Counted from the first letter of the stretch, positions 43,280 to 52,871 are shown. The stretch is 64,000 nt of DNA from Variovorax sp. (GCA_017744935.1 JAGIAI010000018.1:39742-103741); one strand, 5' to 3'. Numbers and translations are program-made. The notes: generated by a model from the letters alone, not told the origin.

Positions 43280-44962
43280 ATGACTCCGCGCCCGAAGCTC
43301 GCTCCGTTTCGCCCCAGACTGATCGACGCGCTCGCGGGCTACAGCAGGGAGCGCTTCTTCAAGGATGTCGGCGCGGGCGCGACGGTGGGCATCGTCGCGC
43401 TGCCGCTCGCGATGGCCTTCGCGATCGCATCCGGCCTCAAGCCCGAGGCCGGCATCTGGACCGCGATCATCGCGGGCTTCCTCATCTCTTCGCTCGGCGG
43501 TTCCGCCGTGCAGATCGGCGGGCCGGCCGGCGCCTTCATCGTGATCGTCTACGGCATCGTCGAACGCTACGGCGTGGCGAACCTGCTGATCGCCACAGCC
43601 TGCGCCGGCGTGCTCCTGTTCCTGCTCGGCCTGTTCCGCCTGGGCACACTGGTGCGCTACGTGCCGGTGTCGATCGTGATCGGCTTCACCAACGGCATCG
43701 CGGCACTGATCCTCATCTCGCAGATCAAGGACTGGCTGGGGCTCACGATCGAGAAGATGCCTGCGGACATGTTCTCGCAGCTCCACACGCTGGCGACGAA
43801 TCTCGACAGCTTCAACCCCTACGCCTTCGGGCTCGGGCTGGCCTGCCTCGGCGGCCTGTTCGCCTGGCCGCATCTGCTGCGCGAGAAGACGCGCGTGGGC
43901 CAGACGGTGCGCATCGTGCTCGGCCGTTTCGCCAACACGCGTACGGCACAACTGAGTTCGCGCGTGCCGGGGCCGATCGTCGCGCTGATCACGCTGACGC
44001 TGGTGTCATGGGGATTCAGCCTGCATGTCGAAACGATCGGCACGCGGTTCGGCGGCATTCCACAGGGTCTTCCGGCGTTCGCGCTGCCCGATTTCTCTTG
44101 GGAGACGGTCAAGCAACTCGTGACGCCAACACTCACCATCGCTGCGCTGGGTGCGATCGAATCGCTGCTATGCGCTCGAGTGTCGGATCAGGTGAGCGGA
44201 CTCCCGCGGCATGACCCCAATCAGGAACTGATGGCGCAGGGCATCGCAAACACGGTCGCGCCTTTCTTCGGCGGCATGCCAGCGACGGGCACCATCGCGC
44301 GCACCGTCACCAACGTGCGAGCGGGGGCGACTTCGCCGATCGCGGGCATCGTGCATGCGATCACGTTGACGATCGTCGTGCTCGCTGCCGCGCCGCTCGC
44401 GCAGCATGTGCCGCTCTCGGTCCTGGCGGGCATCCTCGTCTTCGTCGCCTGGAACATGGGCGAGTGGCGCGAGTTCTCGCCGTACATGCTGCGGCGCTTC
44501 AGCCGGCACTACCGGCTCCTGATGCTGGGCACCTTCTTCCTCACGGTGGTGTTCGACCTCACGGTCGCGGTCCAGGCGGGGATCGTGCTCGCCTGCGCTC
44601 TCTTCATACGGCGAATGAGCGGGCTGTTCACCGTCGAGATGGTCTCGCTGCAGCCGCCGGTACTCACCTTCAGGCTCTACGGCGCACTGTTCTTCGGTGC
44701 CGCCGCCAAGCTGGACGCGACAGTTCAGGCGGTCGAGCGCGCACCGCGCGGCATGACGGTGGTGCTCGATGCGATGCACCTCATCTCGCTTGACGCCACC
44801 GGGCTCGATGCACTGCGCCAACTGCACAAGGCGGTGCTCGCTCGCGGCGGCGCGCTCTGCATCGAATCGCTGCAGCCGCAGCCGCTGGAGGTGATCGTCC
44901 GTTCAGGCTTCGCGGACGAACTCGCATCGGGCATGCCGAGCGCGGACGAGCACGAAGGCTAA
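43280..44962 (+). CDS. SulP-family anion transporter with STAS domain
   Basis: A 560-residue inner-membrane transporter with about 12-14 helices. The SulP core starts FFKDVGAGATVGIVALPLAMAFAIASGLKPEAGIWTAI and includes GGPAGAFIVIVYGIV and GIAALILISQIKDWLGL. The C-terminal cytoplasmic STAS domain (about 445-550) ends VLDAMHLISLDATGLDALRQLH. Members move sulfate, bicarbonate or dicarboxylates; the substrate cannot be read from the sequence. It converges on a BamE-like lipoprotein gene with a four-base overlap. Confidence 0.93.
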   Translation: MTPRPKLAPFRPRLIDALAGYSRERFFKDVGAGATVGIVALPLAMAFAIASGLKPEAGIWTAIIAGFLISSLGGSAVQIGGPAGAFIVIVYGIVERYGVANLLIATACAGVLLFLLGLFRLGTLVRYVPVSIVIGFTNGIAALILISQIKDWLGLTIEKMPADMFSQLHTLATNLDSFNPYAFGLGLACLGGLFAWPHLLREKTRVGQTVRIVLGRFANTRTAQLSSRVPGPIVALITLTLVSWGFSLHVETIGTRFGGIPQGLPAFALPDFSWETVKQLVTPTLTIAALGAIESLLCARVSDQVSGLPRHDPNQELMAQGIANTVAPFFGGMPATGTIARTVTNVRAGATSPIAGIVHAITLTIVVLAAAPLAQHVPLSVLAGILVFVAWNMGEWREFSPYMLRRFSRHYRLLMLGTFFLTVVFDLTVAVQAGIVLACALFIRRMSGLFTVEMVSLQPPVLTFRLYGALFFGAAAKLDATVQAVERAPRGMTVVLDAMHLISLDATGLDALRQLHKAVLARGGALCIESLQPQPLEVIVRSGFADELASGMPSADEHEG

Positions 44963-45462
44963 GGCGCCTCTGCCGCGCGATCGGGCGACGACGCCGCGCT
45001 GACCACGCGCTGCGCGTCATCGACCGTGGCGATGAACACCATCGGCGAATTCGGCGGCTGCACCCAGCGCCATTCCCATTCGGTCTGGTTCTTGAGCGGA
45101 TAGGGCGTGCGCTTGGCAGGCTTGCCGAGCATCCGGCGGACATCCTCCACTGGCATGCCCGGCGTGACCTTCGCAAAGTTCTCCGGCGTGAGCACCTGCC
45201 GCAGCGCGCTCATCTTTCCATCGGGGCCGATGGTGATCATGTAGTTCTTCTGCCCCTGCGGCTGGCGGTTGTATTCGAAGACGCGGCCGGCGGATGTATC
45301 CCACACGTTCTCGGGCTCGCCGAACCGCGCACGGACGTCGGCCTCGGTGGCGACGCCCTCCTCCAGTTCGCTGATGCGCTTCGTGTCGCAGCCGAAAAGC
45401 CAGAACATGGTCGTCAGAAGCAGAAAAGGCGCGATGCCGCGGCGGATGGTCGATGGGTGCAT
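44959..45462 (-). CDS. BamE/SmpA-like lipoprotein
   Basis: A 167-residue predicted lipoprotein. The signal peptide ends in the lipobox WLFGC (cysteine about 25). Two similar halves follow the BamE/OmlA-type pattern: EGVATEADVRARFGEPENVW, then PGMPVEDVRRMLGKPAKR with WEWRW and a terminal strand. It is unlikely to be the housekeeping BamE because of the duplicated motif. It may act in outer-membrane assembly or as a small periplasmic binding protein; the family match is by motif only. Confidence 0.82.
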   Translation of the reverse strand: MHPSTIRRGIAPFLLLTTMFWLFGCDTKRISELEEGVATEADVRARFGEPENVWDTSAGRVFEYNRQPQGQKNYMITIGPDGKMSALRQVLTPENFAKVTPGMPVEDVRRMLGKPAKRTPYPLKNQTEWEWRWVQPPNSPMVFIATVDDAQRVVSAASSPDRAAEAP

Positions 45463-45506
45463 ACCGTCCCAGGAATTTGCACGGGGCGGTCAGTCTAGCC
45501 TTCGAG

Positions 45507-46178
45507 TCAGTTCTCCGCGAAGCAATACATGAGCCCTGCGCCGCCGGTGCTCCTGAAAGCTTCCAGGCTGCAGCCCCTGGTCGCGTGCGAGGAATTCCAG
45601 GACGTCGACGCCGGGGGCGCGTTCGTGCCCATCCGGTTGTGGTGGCCGACGATGGCCGAGCCTTCGCCGCTCTTGGTCCAGTTGCCGCAGGTGGTGTCCT
45701 TGCTGGTGTCGGTCGAAGCGCGGCCATCCGGCATCGAGCCCGTCAGGATGTCGTGGTTGTTGACCGGGTCGCCGCTCGCGCTGACGATCTCCCCCTTTTC
45801 CGTCAGGCCCGTCTGCTTGTCGAGGTTGTTGGTGCCGTGCAGTTCATCCAGGTTGTTGGCGATCGTCACGCCTTTCACGTTGACCCACGGCCCATTGCCG
45901 ATGCGATCGCGGGCATTTACCGCCGGGCTTCCGGCCGTCGCGGTCGTGCTCAGATACGCGCGCCAGCTGCGGCCGCCCGCACCGACACTTTGGGCGAGGC
46001 TCTGGCAATAACGGTCGGCCCCTGCGAGTCCGCCGAGATCCCCGCCCTTGCCCGGGTTCGCGCTCGTGATGAAGAAGCTCATCTTGTTCTGCGGCGCGGA
46101 CGAGCCGGTCGTGCAGGCACCCACCAGCGCCGCGGCGGCGATCGTCGAAGCAAGGAATATCGTGTATCGGCGTTTCAT
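45507..46178 (-). CDS. Lectin-like/DUF1554-type lipoprotein
   Basis: A 223-residue predicted lipoprotein with lipobox LVGAC (cysteine about 22). The mature part begins MSFFITSANPGKGGDLGGLAGADRYCQ, a pattern seen in endostatin/C-type-lectin-like bacterial surface proteins, and has cysteines placed for disulfide bonds (DRYC, TTCGNW, RGCSLEAF, MYCFAEN). The closing RGCSLEAFRSTGGAGLMYCF fits that fold. It stands alone between two convergent/divergent neighbours. Ligand unknown. Confidence 0.8.
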   Translation of the reverse strand: MKRRYTIFLASTIAAAALVGACTTGSSAPQNKMSFFITSANPGKGGDLGGLAGADRYCQSLAQSVGAGGRSWRAYLSTTATAGSPAVNARDRIGNGPWVNVKGVTIANNLDELHGTNNLDKQTGLTEKGEIVSASGDPVNNHDILTGSMPDGRASTDTSKDTTCGNWTKSGEGSAIVGHHNRMGTNAPPASTSWNSSHATRGCSLEAFRSTGGAGLMYCFAEN

Positions 46179-46253
46179 CGACAGGCTCCTTGTTGATTGG
46201 GAGCCGCCACGCTAACGCATGCCACAGCCGGCTTCAAGGCGGAATCCACCCGG

Positions 46254-46259
46254 TAAAAT
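46254..46259 (+). promoter_or_regulatory. Probable -10 box (TAAAAT) for the DUF3460-scpA operon
   Basis: A near-consensus -10 hexamer 25 bases before the DUF3460 ATG. No clear -35 is visible. Confidence 0.4.
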
Positions 46260-46283
46260 CTCGCCCCAAAAGGTCCAATTGCC

Positions 46284-46490
46284 ATGCCCATCTTCGCCCG
46301 CGCCCACTACACGTCAGAAATCACCAACTTCATCGAAGAGATGAAGGAGAAGAAGCCGACGCTCGAAGCCGAGCAGCGCGCCGGCCGCGCTCTGCTGTGG
46401 GACAAGCACCTCGACGCCGGCCTTCAGGAAGAATTCAGCGAAGGCCGGGTGGCGCAGCAGCCCTACGTCTACCAGACCCAAGCCAAGTAA
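46284..46490 (+). CDS. DUF3460 protein
   Basis: A 68-residue cytosolic protein (MPIFARAHYTSEITNFIEEMK, ending PYVYQTQAK), a family restricted, as far as I know, to Betaproteobacteria. It is helical and charged, and its function is unknown. It ends exactly where scpA begins, with no intervening base, so it is translated together with the condensin gene. This position is typical in Burkholderiales. Confidence 0.9.
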   Translation: MPIFARAHYTSEITNFIEEMKEKKPTLEAEQRAGRALLWDKHLDAGLQEEFSEGRVAQQPYVYQTQAK

Positions 46491-47414
46491 GTGACCATCC
46501 GGGCCGTACCGGGTACCGGGAGCCGCCGCCAGGGCGACGGCACCGAAGCGGACGAACACGCCCTTTCGGCGGATGACACGGTCACCGCCGACGACGCCAC
46601 AGGCGCCGTCCCGCCGATGCCCGAAGTGGTCGACCAGGTTGCCCTCGCCCGGCTCTACGGCGAGCCGCTCTTCGCGCTGCCCAATGACCTGTACATCCCG
46701 CCCGAGGCGCTGCAGGTCTTCCTCGAGGCGTTCGAAGGCCCGCTGGATCTGCTGCTCTACCTGATCCGCAAGCAGAACTTCAACATCCTCGATATCCCGA
46801 TGGCCGGGTTGACCCGGCAATACCTGAGCTACGTCGACGAAATCCGCCAGACCAACCTCGAGCTGGCCGCCGAATACCTGCTGATGGCGGCGATGCTGAT
46901 CGAGATCAAGTCGCGCATGCTGCTGCCGCCCAAGAAAACGGCCGACGGCGAGGAAGCCGAGGATCCACGCGCAGAACTGGTCCGCCGGCTGCTCGAATAC
47001 GAACAGACCAAGCTCCAGGCTGCTTCACTGAGTGCGCTCCCCCAGGCCGGGCGTGATTTCTGGAAGGCCCAGGTCTACATCGAGCAATCGCTGAAACCGC
47101 GCTTTCCGGATGTCAACGTCGTCGACCTGCGCGAGGCCTGGGCCGACATCCTCAAGCGAGCCAAGCTGGTGCAGCACCACAAGATCTCGCGCGAGGAACT
47201 GAGCGTTCGCGAACACATGAGCATCTTGCTGCGCCAGTTGCAGGGGCGGCAGTTCGTCGAGTTCGAGAAGCTCTTCGACGTATCTCGCGGCACGCCCGTG
47301 ATGATCGTGACGTTCATCGCGATGCTCGAGCTTGCCAAGGAAACGCTGATCGACATCACGCAGGCCGAGGCATTCGCGCCGATCTACGTGCGGCTGGCCT
47401 ACACGCCGGCCTGA
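46491..47414 (+). CDS. scpA: Segregation and condensation protein ScpA
   Basis: A 307-residue kleisin that bridges SMC heads in the bacterial condensin. After a variable acidic N-terminus (about 1-60) come the family signature FEGPLDLLLYLIRKQNFNILDIPMAGLTRQYLSYV and LLMAAMLIEIKSRMLLP. The C-terminal winged helix that binds the SMC cap is also present. The start is a GTG at 46491 directly after the DUF3460 stop. scpB is not in the window. Confidence 0.93.
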   Translation: MTIRAVPGTGSRRQGDGTEADEHALSADDTVTADDATGAVPPMPEVVDQVALARLYGEPLFALPNDLYIPPEALQVFLEAFEGPLDLLLYLIRKQNFNILDIPMAGLTRQYLSYVDEIRQTNLELAAEYLLMAAMLIEIKSRMLLPPKKTADGEEAEDPRAELVRRLLEYEQTKLQAASLSALPQAGRDFWKAQVYIEQSLKPRFPDVNVVDLREAWADILKRAKLVQHHKISREELSVREHMSILLRQLQGRQFVEFEKLFDVSRGTPVMIVTFIAMLELAKETLIDITQAEAFAPIYVRLAYTPA

Positions 47415-47428
47415 GCCCGCACCCCGGA

Positions 47429-48424
47429 TCAGGCAGATTCGCTGCCAGGCTCGCGCGCCATCAACTCGGCGACTGCATCGGCAGGCCGCACTTTCCCATC
47501 GAGCAGGGCGACCACGCCAGCCGAGATCGGCATCTCGACCCCGAGATGCCGCGCACGCTGCACCACGGTGCGCGCGCAATAGACGCCTTCGGCCACGTGC
47601 CCCAGCGAATCGACTGCCTGGGAGAGCGTGCGCCCCTGTGCCAGCAGAAGGCCGACCTTGCGGTTGCGTGACAGGTCGCCGGTGGCCGTCAGCACGAGAT
47701 CGCCCAGTCCGGAAAGACCCATGAAGGTCTCGGCCCGGGCCCCGAGAGCCATGCCGAAGCGCGTCATTTCTGCCAGGCCCCGGGTGATGAGCGCCGCCCG
47801 GGCGTTGAGCCCCAGCGAGAGCCCATCGGCCAGACCGGTCGCAATTGCAAGGACGTTCTTGACCGCCCCGCCGACTTCGACACCGACGATGTCATCGTTG
47901 GCATAGACGCGCAGGGTCGGACCGTGGAAGGCGTCCACCAGCGCCTTGCGCACGTTGGAATCGCGACTCGCCGCGACAAGGGCGGTCGGCCGGCCGTGCG
48001 CCACTTCCTGCGCGAAGCTGGGTCCGCTCAGCACGCCAGCGGCGAGGCGGGGTGCGACCTGGGCCTGGATTTCGTGGGCAAGCAGCCCTTCCCCACCGGC
48101 GATCGCGGGCTCGACGCCCTTGGAGAGCCAGGCAACAGGACAGGACACGCCAGCGAGCAGCCCGAGTTGCTCGCGCAGCGCTGCCATCGGCGTTGCAACG
48201 ATGATGAGCTCGGCAGATCCCGCCGCGGCGAGCGCGTCGCCGGACGTGATGGTGATGGAGGGAGGAAGCGCAACACCCGGCAGGTAGCGGGTGTTTTCGC
48301 GCGCCACTGCCATGGCTTGCGCCTGAGCGGCATCACGGGCCCAGAGCGTGACCGCCTGACGGCCCGAAGCGTTGACCGCCAGCGCCGTACCCCAGGCGCC
48401 GGCACCGAGCACGCAGACTTTCAT
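47429..48424 (-). CDS. gpsA: Glycerol-3-phosphate dehydrogenase [NAD(P)+]
   Basis: A 331-residue cytosolic enzyme making sn-glycerol-3-phosphate for phospholipids. The Rossmann motif [14 protein letters not shown] is at the N-terminus; [12 protein letters not shown] and [32 protein letters not shown] carry the substrate and catalytic lysine regions. The start MKVCVLGAG is 19 bases after the secB stop; in many proteobacteria the order secB-gpsA is conserved. Confidence 0.95.
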   Translation of the reverse strand: MKVCVLGAGAWGTALAVNASGRQAVTLWARDAAQAQAMAVARENTRYLPGVALPPSITITSGDALAAAGSAELIIVATPMAALREQLGLLAGVSCPVAWLSKGVEPAIAGGEGLLAHEIQAQVAPRLAAGVLSGPSFAQEVAHGRPTALVAASRDSNVRKALVDAFHGPTLRVYANDDIVGVEVGGAVKNVLAIATGLADGLSLGLNARAALITRGLAEMTRFGMALGARAETFMGLSGLGDLVLTATGDLSRNRKVGLLLAQGRTLSQAVDSLGHVAEGVYCARTVVQRARHLGVEMPISAGVVALLDGKVRPADAVAELMAREPGSESA

Positions 48425-48443
48425 CAGCGGCGCGCGGTGAGGA

Positions 48444-48911
48444 TCACTGCGTGATGATCGGCGAAGCCTGGTTGGCGGCTGCCTGCGCCTGCTGCTGCTC
48501 GAACATCGCCTGGAAGTTGATTTCGGCGAGGTGCACCGGCGGGAAGCCACCGCGCTGGATCACGTCGGCGACATTGCCGCGCAGGTACGGGTAGACGATC
48601 TGGGGGCAGGCGATGCCGAGGATCGGGCCCATCTGGTCTTCGGGCAGGTTGCGGATTTCGAAGATACCTGCTTGCTTGGCCTCGACCAGGAACACGGTCT
48701 TCTCGCCGATCTTGGTCTGCACGGTCGCCGACACGGTGATCTCGAAGATGCCGTCGGTGACGGGCTGGGCGTCGACGCCAAGCTGGATGTCGACCGTGGG
48801 CTGCTGCTGCTCGAGCAGGATGGCCGGCGAATTGGGTTGCTCGAGCGAGAGATCCTTCAGGTAGACGCGCTGGATCTGAAAGACGGGATCTTGTGCTTGC
48901 TGGTCGGCCAT
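48444..48911 (-). CDS. secB: Protein-export chaperone SecB
   Basis: A 155-residue tetrameric chaperone that keeps preproteins unfolded and delivers them to SecA. It has [23 protein letters not shown], the core [56 protein letters not shown] and a Gln/Ala tail, the usual layout. I start it at [13 protein letters not shown]. It is followed by gpsA and preceded, on the same strand, by a terminator hairpin after grxC. Confidence 0.96.
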   Translation of the reverse strand: MADQQAQDPVFQIQRVYLKDLSLEQPNSPAILLEQQQPTVDIQLGVDAQPVTDGIFEITVSATVQTKIGEKTVFLVEAKQAGIFEIRNLPEDQMGPILGIACPQIVYPYLRGNVADVIQRGGFPPVHLAEINFQAMFEQQQAQAAANQASPIITQ

Positions 48912-48928
48912 GGCTGAACTTTCTAGGG

Positions 48929-48965
48929 TCAAAACAAGGCCCGCCCGGGAAATCCCAGAGCGGGC
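48929..48965 (-). terminator. Rho-independent terminator between grxC and secB
   Basis: On the minus strand, GCCCGC pairs with GCGGGC (48939-48944 and 48960-48965), extended by an inner GGGA/TCCC pairing, followed by CTTGTTTTG as a T-rich tail. It should end the rhodanese-grxC transcript before secB. Confidence 0.65.
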
Positions 48966-49010
48966 TTCTGGATGTAGCCGGCGATTATCGCCGTTGGAAA
49001 TGACGCCCTA

Positions 49011-49271
49011 TCAGGCGCCCTGCAGCAGCGGCATCAGGCCGCCGCGGCCGTCGAGGGCGATCAGGTCGTCGCAGCCGCCGACGTGCGTGTCGCCGATGAA
49101 TATCTGCGGCACCGTGCGGCGCTGCGTGATGTCCATCATCGTCGCGCGCGCCTGGGGGTCGCTGTCGATGCGGATCTCTTCGATCTGCTCCACGCCTTTG
49201 GATTTGAGGATTTGCTTCGCGCGAATGCAGTAAGGGCAAACGGCGGTGGTGTACATCTTGACGGCTTGCAT
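49011..49271 (-). CDS. grxC: Glutaredoxin 3
   Basis: An 86-residue thiol-disulfide oxidoreductase: VKMYTTAVCPYCIRAKQIL with the CPYC active site, the cis-proline TVPQIFIG and the glutathione-binding GGCDDL. Typical length. The rhodanese gene ends 20 bases upstream on the same strand, and secB follows past a terminator, the common rhodanese-grxC-secB-gpsA order. Confidence 0.95.
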   Translation of the reverse strand: MQAVKMYTTAVCPYCIRAKQILKSKGVEQIEEIRIDSDPQARATMMDITQRRTVPQIFIGDTHVGGCDDLIALDGRGGLMPLLQGA

Positions 49272-49291
49272 GGGTCGTAAGTCAGGGAAGT

Positions 49292-49699
49292 TCAGGCCTT
49301 TTCAACCGGCAGATTAGCCTCTTTCCACGACTTGAGTCCGCCGGAGACCGCTTGGGCTTGCTCGTAGCCCAGCTTCTTGGCCGTCGCCACGGCGCGTTGG
49401 GCGCGTGCGCCCGTGGCACAGATCAGCAACAAAGGCAACGATTTGTTCTTCACCGCACTGGGGAGTTTCTGTTCGAGCTCATTGAGCGGCACGTTTTTCG
49501 CGCCGGTGACATGACCGGTGGCAAACTCCTCCGGCTCACGGACATCGACCACCACAGCACGCTCACGATTGATCAACTGCACCGCCCCTTGCGCCGTCAG
49601 CGAGCCGCTGCTGGCCCCGCGCAGCATCGGCCAGAAGAGCATGCCTCCCGAGGCCAGTGCGATCAGGATGAGCATCCAGTTGTCGACGATGAATTTCAC
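49292..49699 (-). CDS. Membrane-anchored rhodanese-like protein
   Basis: A 135-residue protein from a GTG start: one transmembrane helix (IVDNWMLILIALASGGMLFW, about 4-24) and a rhodanese domain (about 40-130) with VVVDVREPEEFATGHVTGAKNVPL and the cysteine loop LLICATGARAQRA. It probably transfers sulfur or senses redox state at the membrane, on the cytoplasmic side. It is divergent from gpmA. Confidence 0.9.
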   Translation of the reverse strand: MKFIVDNWMLILIALASGGMLFWPMLRGASSGSLTAQGAVQLINRERAVVVDVREPEEFATGHVTGAKNVPLNELEQKLPSAVKNKSLPLLLICATGARAQRAVATAKKLGYEQAQAVSGGLKSWKEANLPVEKA

Positions 49700-49707
49700 G
49701 GTGTTCC

Positions 49708-49735
49708 TTGAGTGGCAAACGTCGGATTTTAGAAT
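49708..49735 (+). promoter_or_regulatory. sigma70-like promoter for gpmA
   Basis: TTGAGT (49708-49713), a 16-base spacer and TAGAAT (49730-49735), 36 bases before the gpmA ATG. Confidence 0.6.
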
Positions 49736-49771
49736 GTCGGGTTTCCGACCGCGTTCCCAAAGGCCTCCCTC

Positions 49772-50515
49772 ATGCACAAACTGGTATTGATCCGCCACGG
49801 CGAATCGACCTGGAATCTCGAAAACCGTTTCACCGGCTGGACCGACGTCGACCTGACCGCCACCGGCATCGAACAGGCCAAGCAGGCCGGCCGGCTGCTC
49901 AAGGCAGAGGGCTACGACTTCGACGTGGCCTATACCAGCGTCCTGAAGCGCGCCACCCGCACCCTGTGGCATACGCTTGACGAGCTCGACCGGACCTGGC
50001 TCCCGGTCGTGCATTCCTGGCGCCTCAATGAACGCCATTACGGCGCCCTCCAGGGCCTGAACAAGGCAGAAACCGCCAAGAAATACGGCGACGAGCAGGT
50101 CCTGATCTGGCGCCGCAGCTATGGCACGCCACCTCCGCCGCTGGAGTCGAACGATCCGCGCAGCGAGCGAAGCGACATCCGCTACGGCAAGCTGTCGCCC
50201 GAGCAGATCCCGCTGACCGAGTGCCTGAAAGACACGGTCGCGCGCGTGCTGCCCTTCTGGAACGAATCGATGGCGCCCGCAATCCGCGCCGGCCGCCGGC
50301 TGGTCGTCGCAGCACACGGCAATTCCATCCGTGCGCTGGTCAAGTACCTGGACGGGATTTCCGACGATGCGATCGTCGGCCTCAACATTCCCAACGGAAT
50401 TCCTCTGGTCTACGAACTGGACGATGATCTGAAGCCGCTGCGCCACTACTACCTGGGCGACGCGGACGCGGCCGAGAAGGCCGCCGCCGCGATCGCGGCA
50501 CAAGGCAAAGGTTGA
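49772..50515 (+). CDS. gpmA: 2,3-bisphosphoglycerate-dependent phosphoglycerate mutase
   Basis: A 247-residue glycolytic enzyme that interconverts 3- and 2-phosphoglycerate. The phosphohistidine motif [18 protein letters not shown] is at the start; the second histidine lies in [26 protein letters not shown]-type loop ([14 protein letters not shown]) and the C-terminal extension mark it as the dPGM form. A promoter lies directly upstream. Confidence 0.96.
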   Translation: MHKLVLIRHGESTWNLENRFTGWTDVDLTATGIEQAKQAGRLLKAEGYDFDVAYTSVLKRATRTLWHTLDELDRTWLPVVHSWRLNERHYGALQGLNKAETAKKYGDEQVLIWRRSYGTPPPPLESNDPRSERSDIRYGKLSPEQIPLTECLKDTVARVLPFWNESMAPAIRAGRRLVVAAHGNSIRALVKYLDGISDDAIVGLNIPNGIPLVYELDDDLKPLRHYYLGDADAAEKAAAAIAAQGKG

Positions 50516-50554
50516 CCAAAATCCTCCAGAGTTCGAGTCATCACGGAACCCGGA

Positions 50555-50584
50555 CAGACAAGTAGCTTCCAAGCTGTGTATATT
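50555..50584 (+). promoter_or_regulatory. Probable promoter for the C-terminal processing protease gene
   Basis: CAGACA (50555-50560), an 18-base spacer and TATATT (50579-50584), 30 bases before the ATG at 50614. Confidence 0.45.
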
Positions 50585-50613
50585 GATTTGACAGGCGACA
50601 AGGACTCTTACAC

Positions 50614-52056
50614 ATGGGCCAGAAACTGAAGATTGGCGGCTGGATTGCCGCAGGTGCCGTTGCCGGCGCGCTGACAACGGTATCGTTGCAAACGGTCGCC
50701 CGCGGTTCGCTGGCCCCCTTGCCCCTGGAGGAACTGCAGCAGCTCGCCGCAGTCTTCGGCATGGTCAAGAGCGACTATGTCGAGCCGGTCGACGAGAAGA
50801 AGCTCATCTCCGACGCCATTTCCGGCATGGTCGCCGGCCTCGATCCGCATTCGCAGTACTTCGACAAGAAGTCCTTCAAGGAATTTCGAGAAGGCACCAC
50901 CGGTCGTTTCGTCGGCGTAGGCATCGAGATTTCGCAAGAAGACGGCCTCGTCAAGATCGTGTCGCCGATCGAAGGCTCCCCTGCCTTCCGCGCCGGCCTG
51001 AAGCCGAACGACCTGATCACCAAGATCGACGACACCGCCGTGCGCGGCCTCACGCTCAATGAAGCCGTGAAGCGCATGCGCGGCGAAGCCAATACCAAGG
51101 TGCTGCTGACGATCTACCGCAAGGACGAGAACCGTACCTTCCCCGTGACGATCACGCGCGAAGAAATCCGCACCCAATCGGTGCGCGGCAAGGTCTTCGA
51201 GCCGGGCTACGCATGGATTCGCCTATCGCAGTTCCAGGAGCGCACGGTCGACGACTTTGTCAAGAAGGTCGAGGAAATCTACAAGCAGGAGCCCAATCTC
51301 AAGGGTCTCGTGCTCGACCTGCGCAACGACCCGGGTGGCCTGCTTGACTCCGCGGTCGCGATTTCTGCTGCCTTCCTACCCGAAAACGTGACCGTCGTTT
51401 CGACCGATGGCCAGTTGGCGGAAAGCAAGGCCGTCTATAAGGCCGCGCCCGAGTTCTACCAACGCCGCGCCGGCAGCGATCCGCTGCGCGGTCTGCCGGC
51501 AGCACTGAAGACCGTGCCGCTCGTGGTTCTCGTCAATGAAGGCTCTGCCTCCGCCAGCGAAATCGTCGCCGGTGCGCTGCAGGACCACAAGCGCGCGACG
51601 ATCATGGGCAGCCAGACCTTCGGCAAGGGTTCCGTGCAGACGGTCCGGCCGCTCGGCCCCGACACCGGCCTGAAGATCACGACCGCCCGCTACTACACGC
51701 CGAGTGGCACCTCGATCCAGGCCAAAGGCATCGTGCCCAACGTGCTGGTCGACGAGAGCGCCGAGGGCAGCCCGTACGCCGCGCTGCGCATGCGTGAGGC
51801 TGATCTCGAAAAGCATCTGGCCAGCGGCCAGGGCCCCGAGGTGAAAGACGCCGAGCGCGAGAAAGCACGGGACGAAGCCCGCAAGCGCCTCGAGGAAGAA
51901 GCCAAGAAGCCGCCGCAGGATCGCAAGGTTCCGGAGTTCGGCGCCGAAAACGACTTCCCGCTGGTCCAGGCGTTCAACCGTCTCAAGGGCCAACCAGTGC
52001 TCGTGAGCAAGACGCAGGTGATCGTCGACAACAAGGAAGAGAAGAAGGAAAACTGA
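50614..52056 (+). CDS. ctpA: S41-family C-terminal processing peptidase (CtpA-type)
   Basis: A 480-residue serine protease exported to the periplasm. An N-terminal membrane segment (about 7-27, GGWIAAGAVAGALTTVSLQT) precedes a PDZ domain (about 95-175; GRFVGVGIEISQEDG). The protease core follows (180-370), with the catalytic serine in NEGSASASEIVAGAL and lysine in TFGKGSVQTV. The tail is charged (EEAKKPPQDRK). It trims C-termini of envelope proteins. The moeB-like gene begins 52 bases downstream. Confidence 0.93.
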   Translation: MGQKLKIGGWIAAGAVAGALTTVSLQTVARGSLAPLPLEELQQLAAVFGMVKSDYVEPVDEKKLISDAISGMVAGLDPHSQYFDKKSFKEFREGTTGRFVGVGIEISQEDGLVKIVSPIEGSPAFRAGLKPNDLITKIDDTAVRGLTLNEAVKRMRGEANTKVLLTIYRKDENRTFPVTITREEIRTQSVRGKVFEPGYAWIRLSQFQERTVDDFVKKVEEIYKQEPNLKGLVLDLRNDPGGLLDSAVAISAAFLPENVTVVSTDGQLAESKAVYKAAPEFYQRRAGSDPLRGLPAALKTVPLVVLVNEGSASASEIVAGALQDHKRATIMGSQTFGKGSVQTVRPLGPDTGLKITTARYYTPSGTSIQAKGIVPNVLVDESAEGSPYAALRMREADLEKHLASGQGPEVKDAEREKARDEARKRLEEEAKKPPQDRKVPEFGAENDFPLVQAFNRLKGQPVLVSKTQVIVDNKEEKKEN

Positions 52057-52108
52057 CCCTGGGGCGGCCCGGCACCGGGCCGCGACCCTGGGGCGTCTCG
52101 CACGGCGC

Positions 52109-52867
52109 ATGGAAGACAAACACCTCCTGCGCTATTCGCGCCACATCCTCCTTGAAGAGTTCGGCATTGACGGTCAGGCGCGCGTCAGTGCGGCGCACGC
52201 GCTCATCATCGGCGCAGGCGGACTGGGATCGCCCGTTGCGCTCTATCTCGCCGCAGCGGGTGTCGGCCGCATCACGCTCGTCGATCATGACGATCTCGAC
52301 CTGACCAACCTTCAGCGGCAGATCGCACACACCACTTCGCGCGTCGGCATGTCGAAGGTCGAATCGGCGGCAGAAGCGATGCGCGCCATCAATCCGGACA
52401 TCACGATCGAGGCGGTCAAGCTGCGGGCCGACGACGAGCTTCTTTCCAGGTTGGTTGCCGAAGCGGACGTCGTGGTCGATTGTTGCGACAACTTCCAGAC
52501 GCGGCATGCCGTGAATCGCGCGTGCGTGGCCCATGCCAAGCCACTGGTCGCCGGGGCGGCGATCCGCTTCGACGGGCAGCTCAGCGTGTACGACACGCGC
52601 GATGCAGCCTCGCCCTGCTACGCATGCATCTTCCCGCCCGACGCCGATTTCGAGGAGACGCGATGCGCCGTGCTTGGCGTATTTGCGCCGGTGGTCGGCA
52701 CCATCGGCACCTTGCAGGCCAACGAAGCGCTGAAGCTTCTCGCAGGGATCGGCCCCTCCCTCGCCGGCAGCCTGCTGATGTTCGACGGCCGGCGATCCGC
52801 CTTCGACACCTTGCGCGTCGCGCGCGACCCGGGTTGCAGCGTGTGCGGCCATCGCCCGGCCGCCTGA
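52109..52867 (+). CDS. moeB: MoeB/ThiF-family adenylyltransferase
   Basis: A 252-residue E1-like enzyme. The ATP-binding GAGGLGSPVALYLAAAGVGRITLVDHDDLDLTNLQRQIAHTTSRVG and VVVDCCDNFQTRHAVNRAC motifs are clear; zinc cysteines lie at CYACIF and CSVCGH. It adenylates the C-terminal glycine of a ubiquitin-like sulfur carrier (MoaD or ThiS). Molybdopterin supply would fit the two formate dehydrogenases in the window, but the thiamine role cannot be excluded. It converges on the AsmA gene with a 4-base gap. Confidence 0.9.
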   Translation: MEDKHLLRYSRHILLEEFGIDGQARVSAAHALIIGAGGLGSPVALYLAAAGVGRITLVDHDDLDLTNLQRQIAHTTSRVGMSKVESAAEAMRAINPDITIEAVKLRADDELLSRLVAEADVVVDCCDNFQTRHAVNRACVAHAKPLVAGAAIRFDGQLSVYDTRDAASPCYACIFPPDADFEETRCAVLGVFAPVVGTIGTLQANEALKLLAGIGPSLAGSLLMFDGRRSAFDTLRVARDPGCSVCGHRPAA

Positions 52868-52871
52868 CCGG

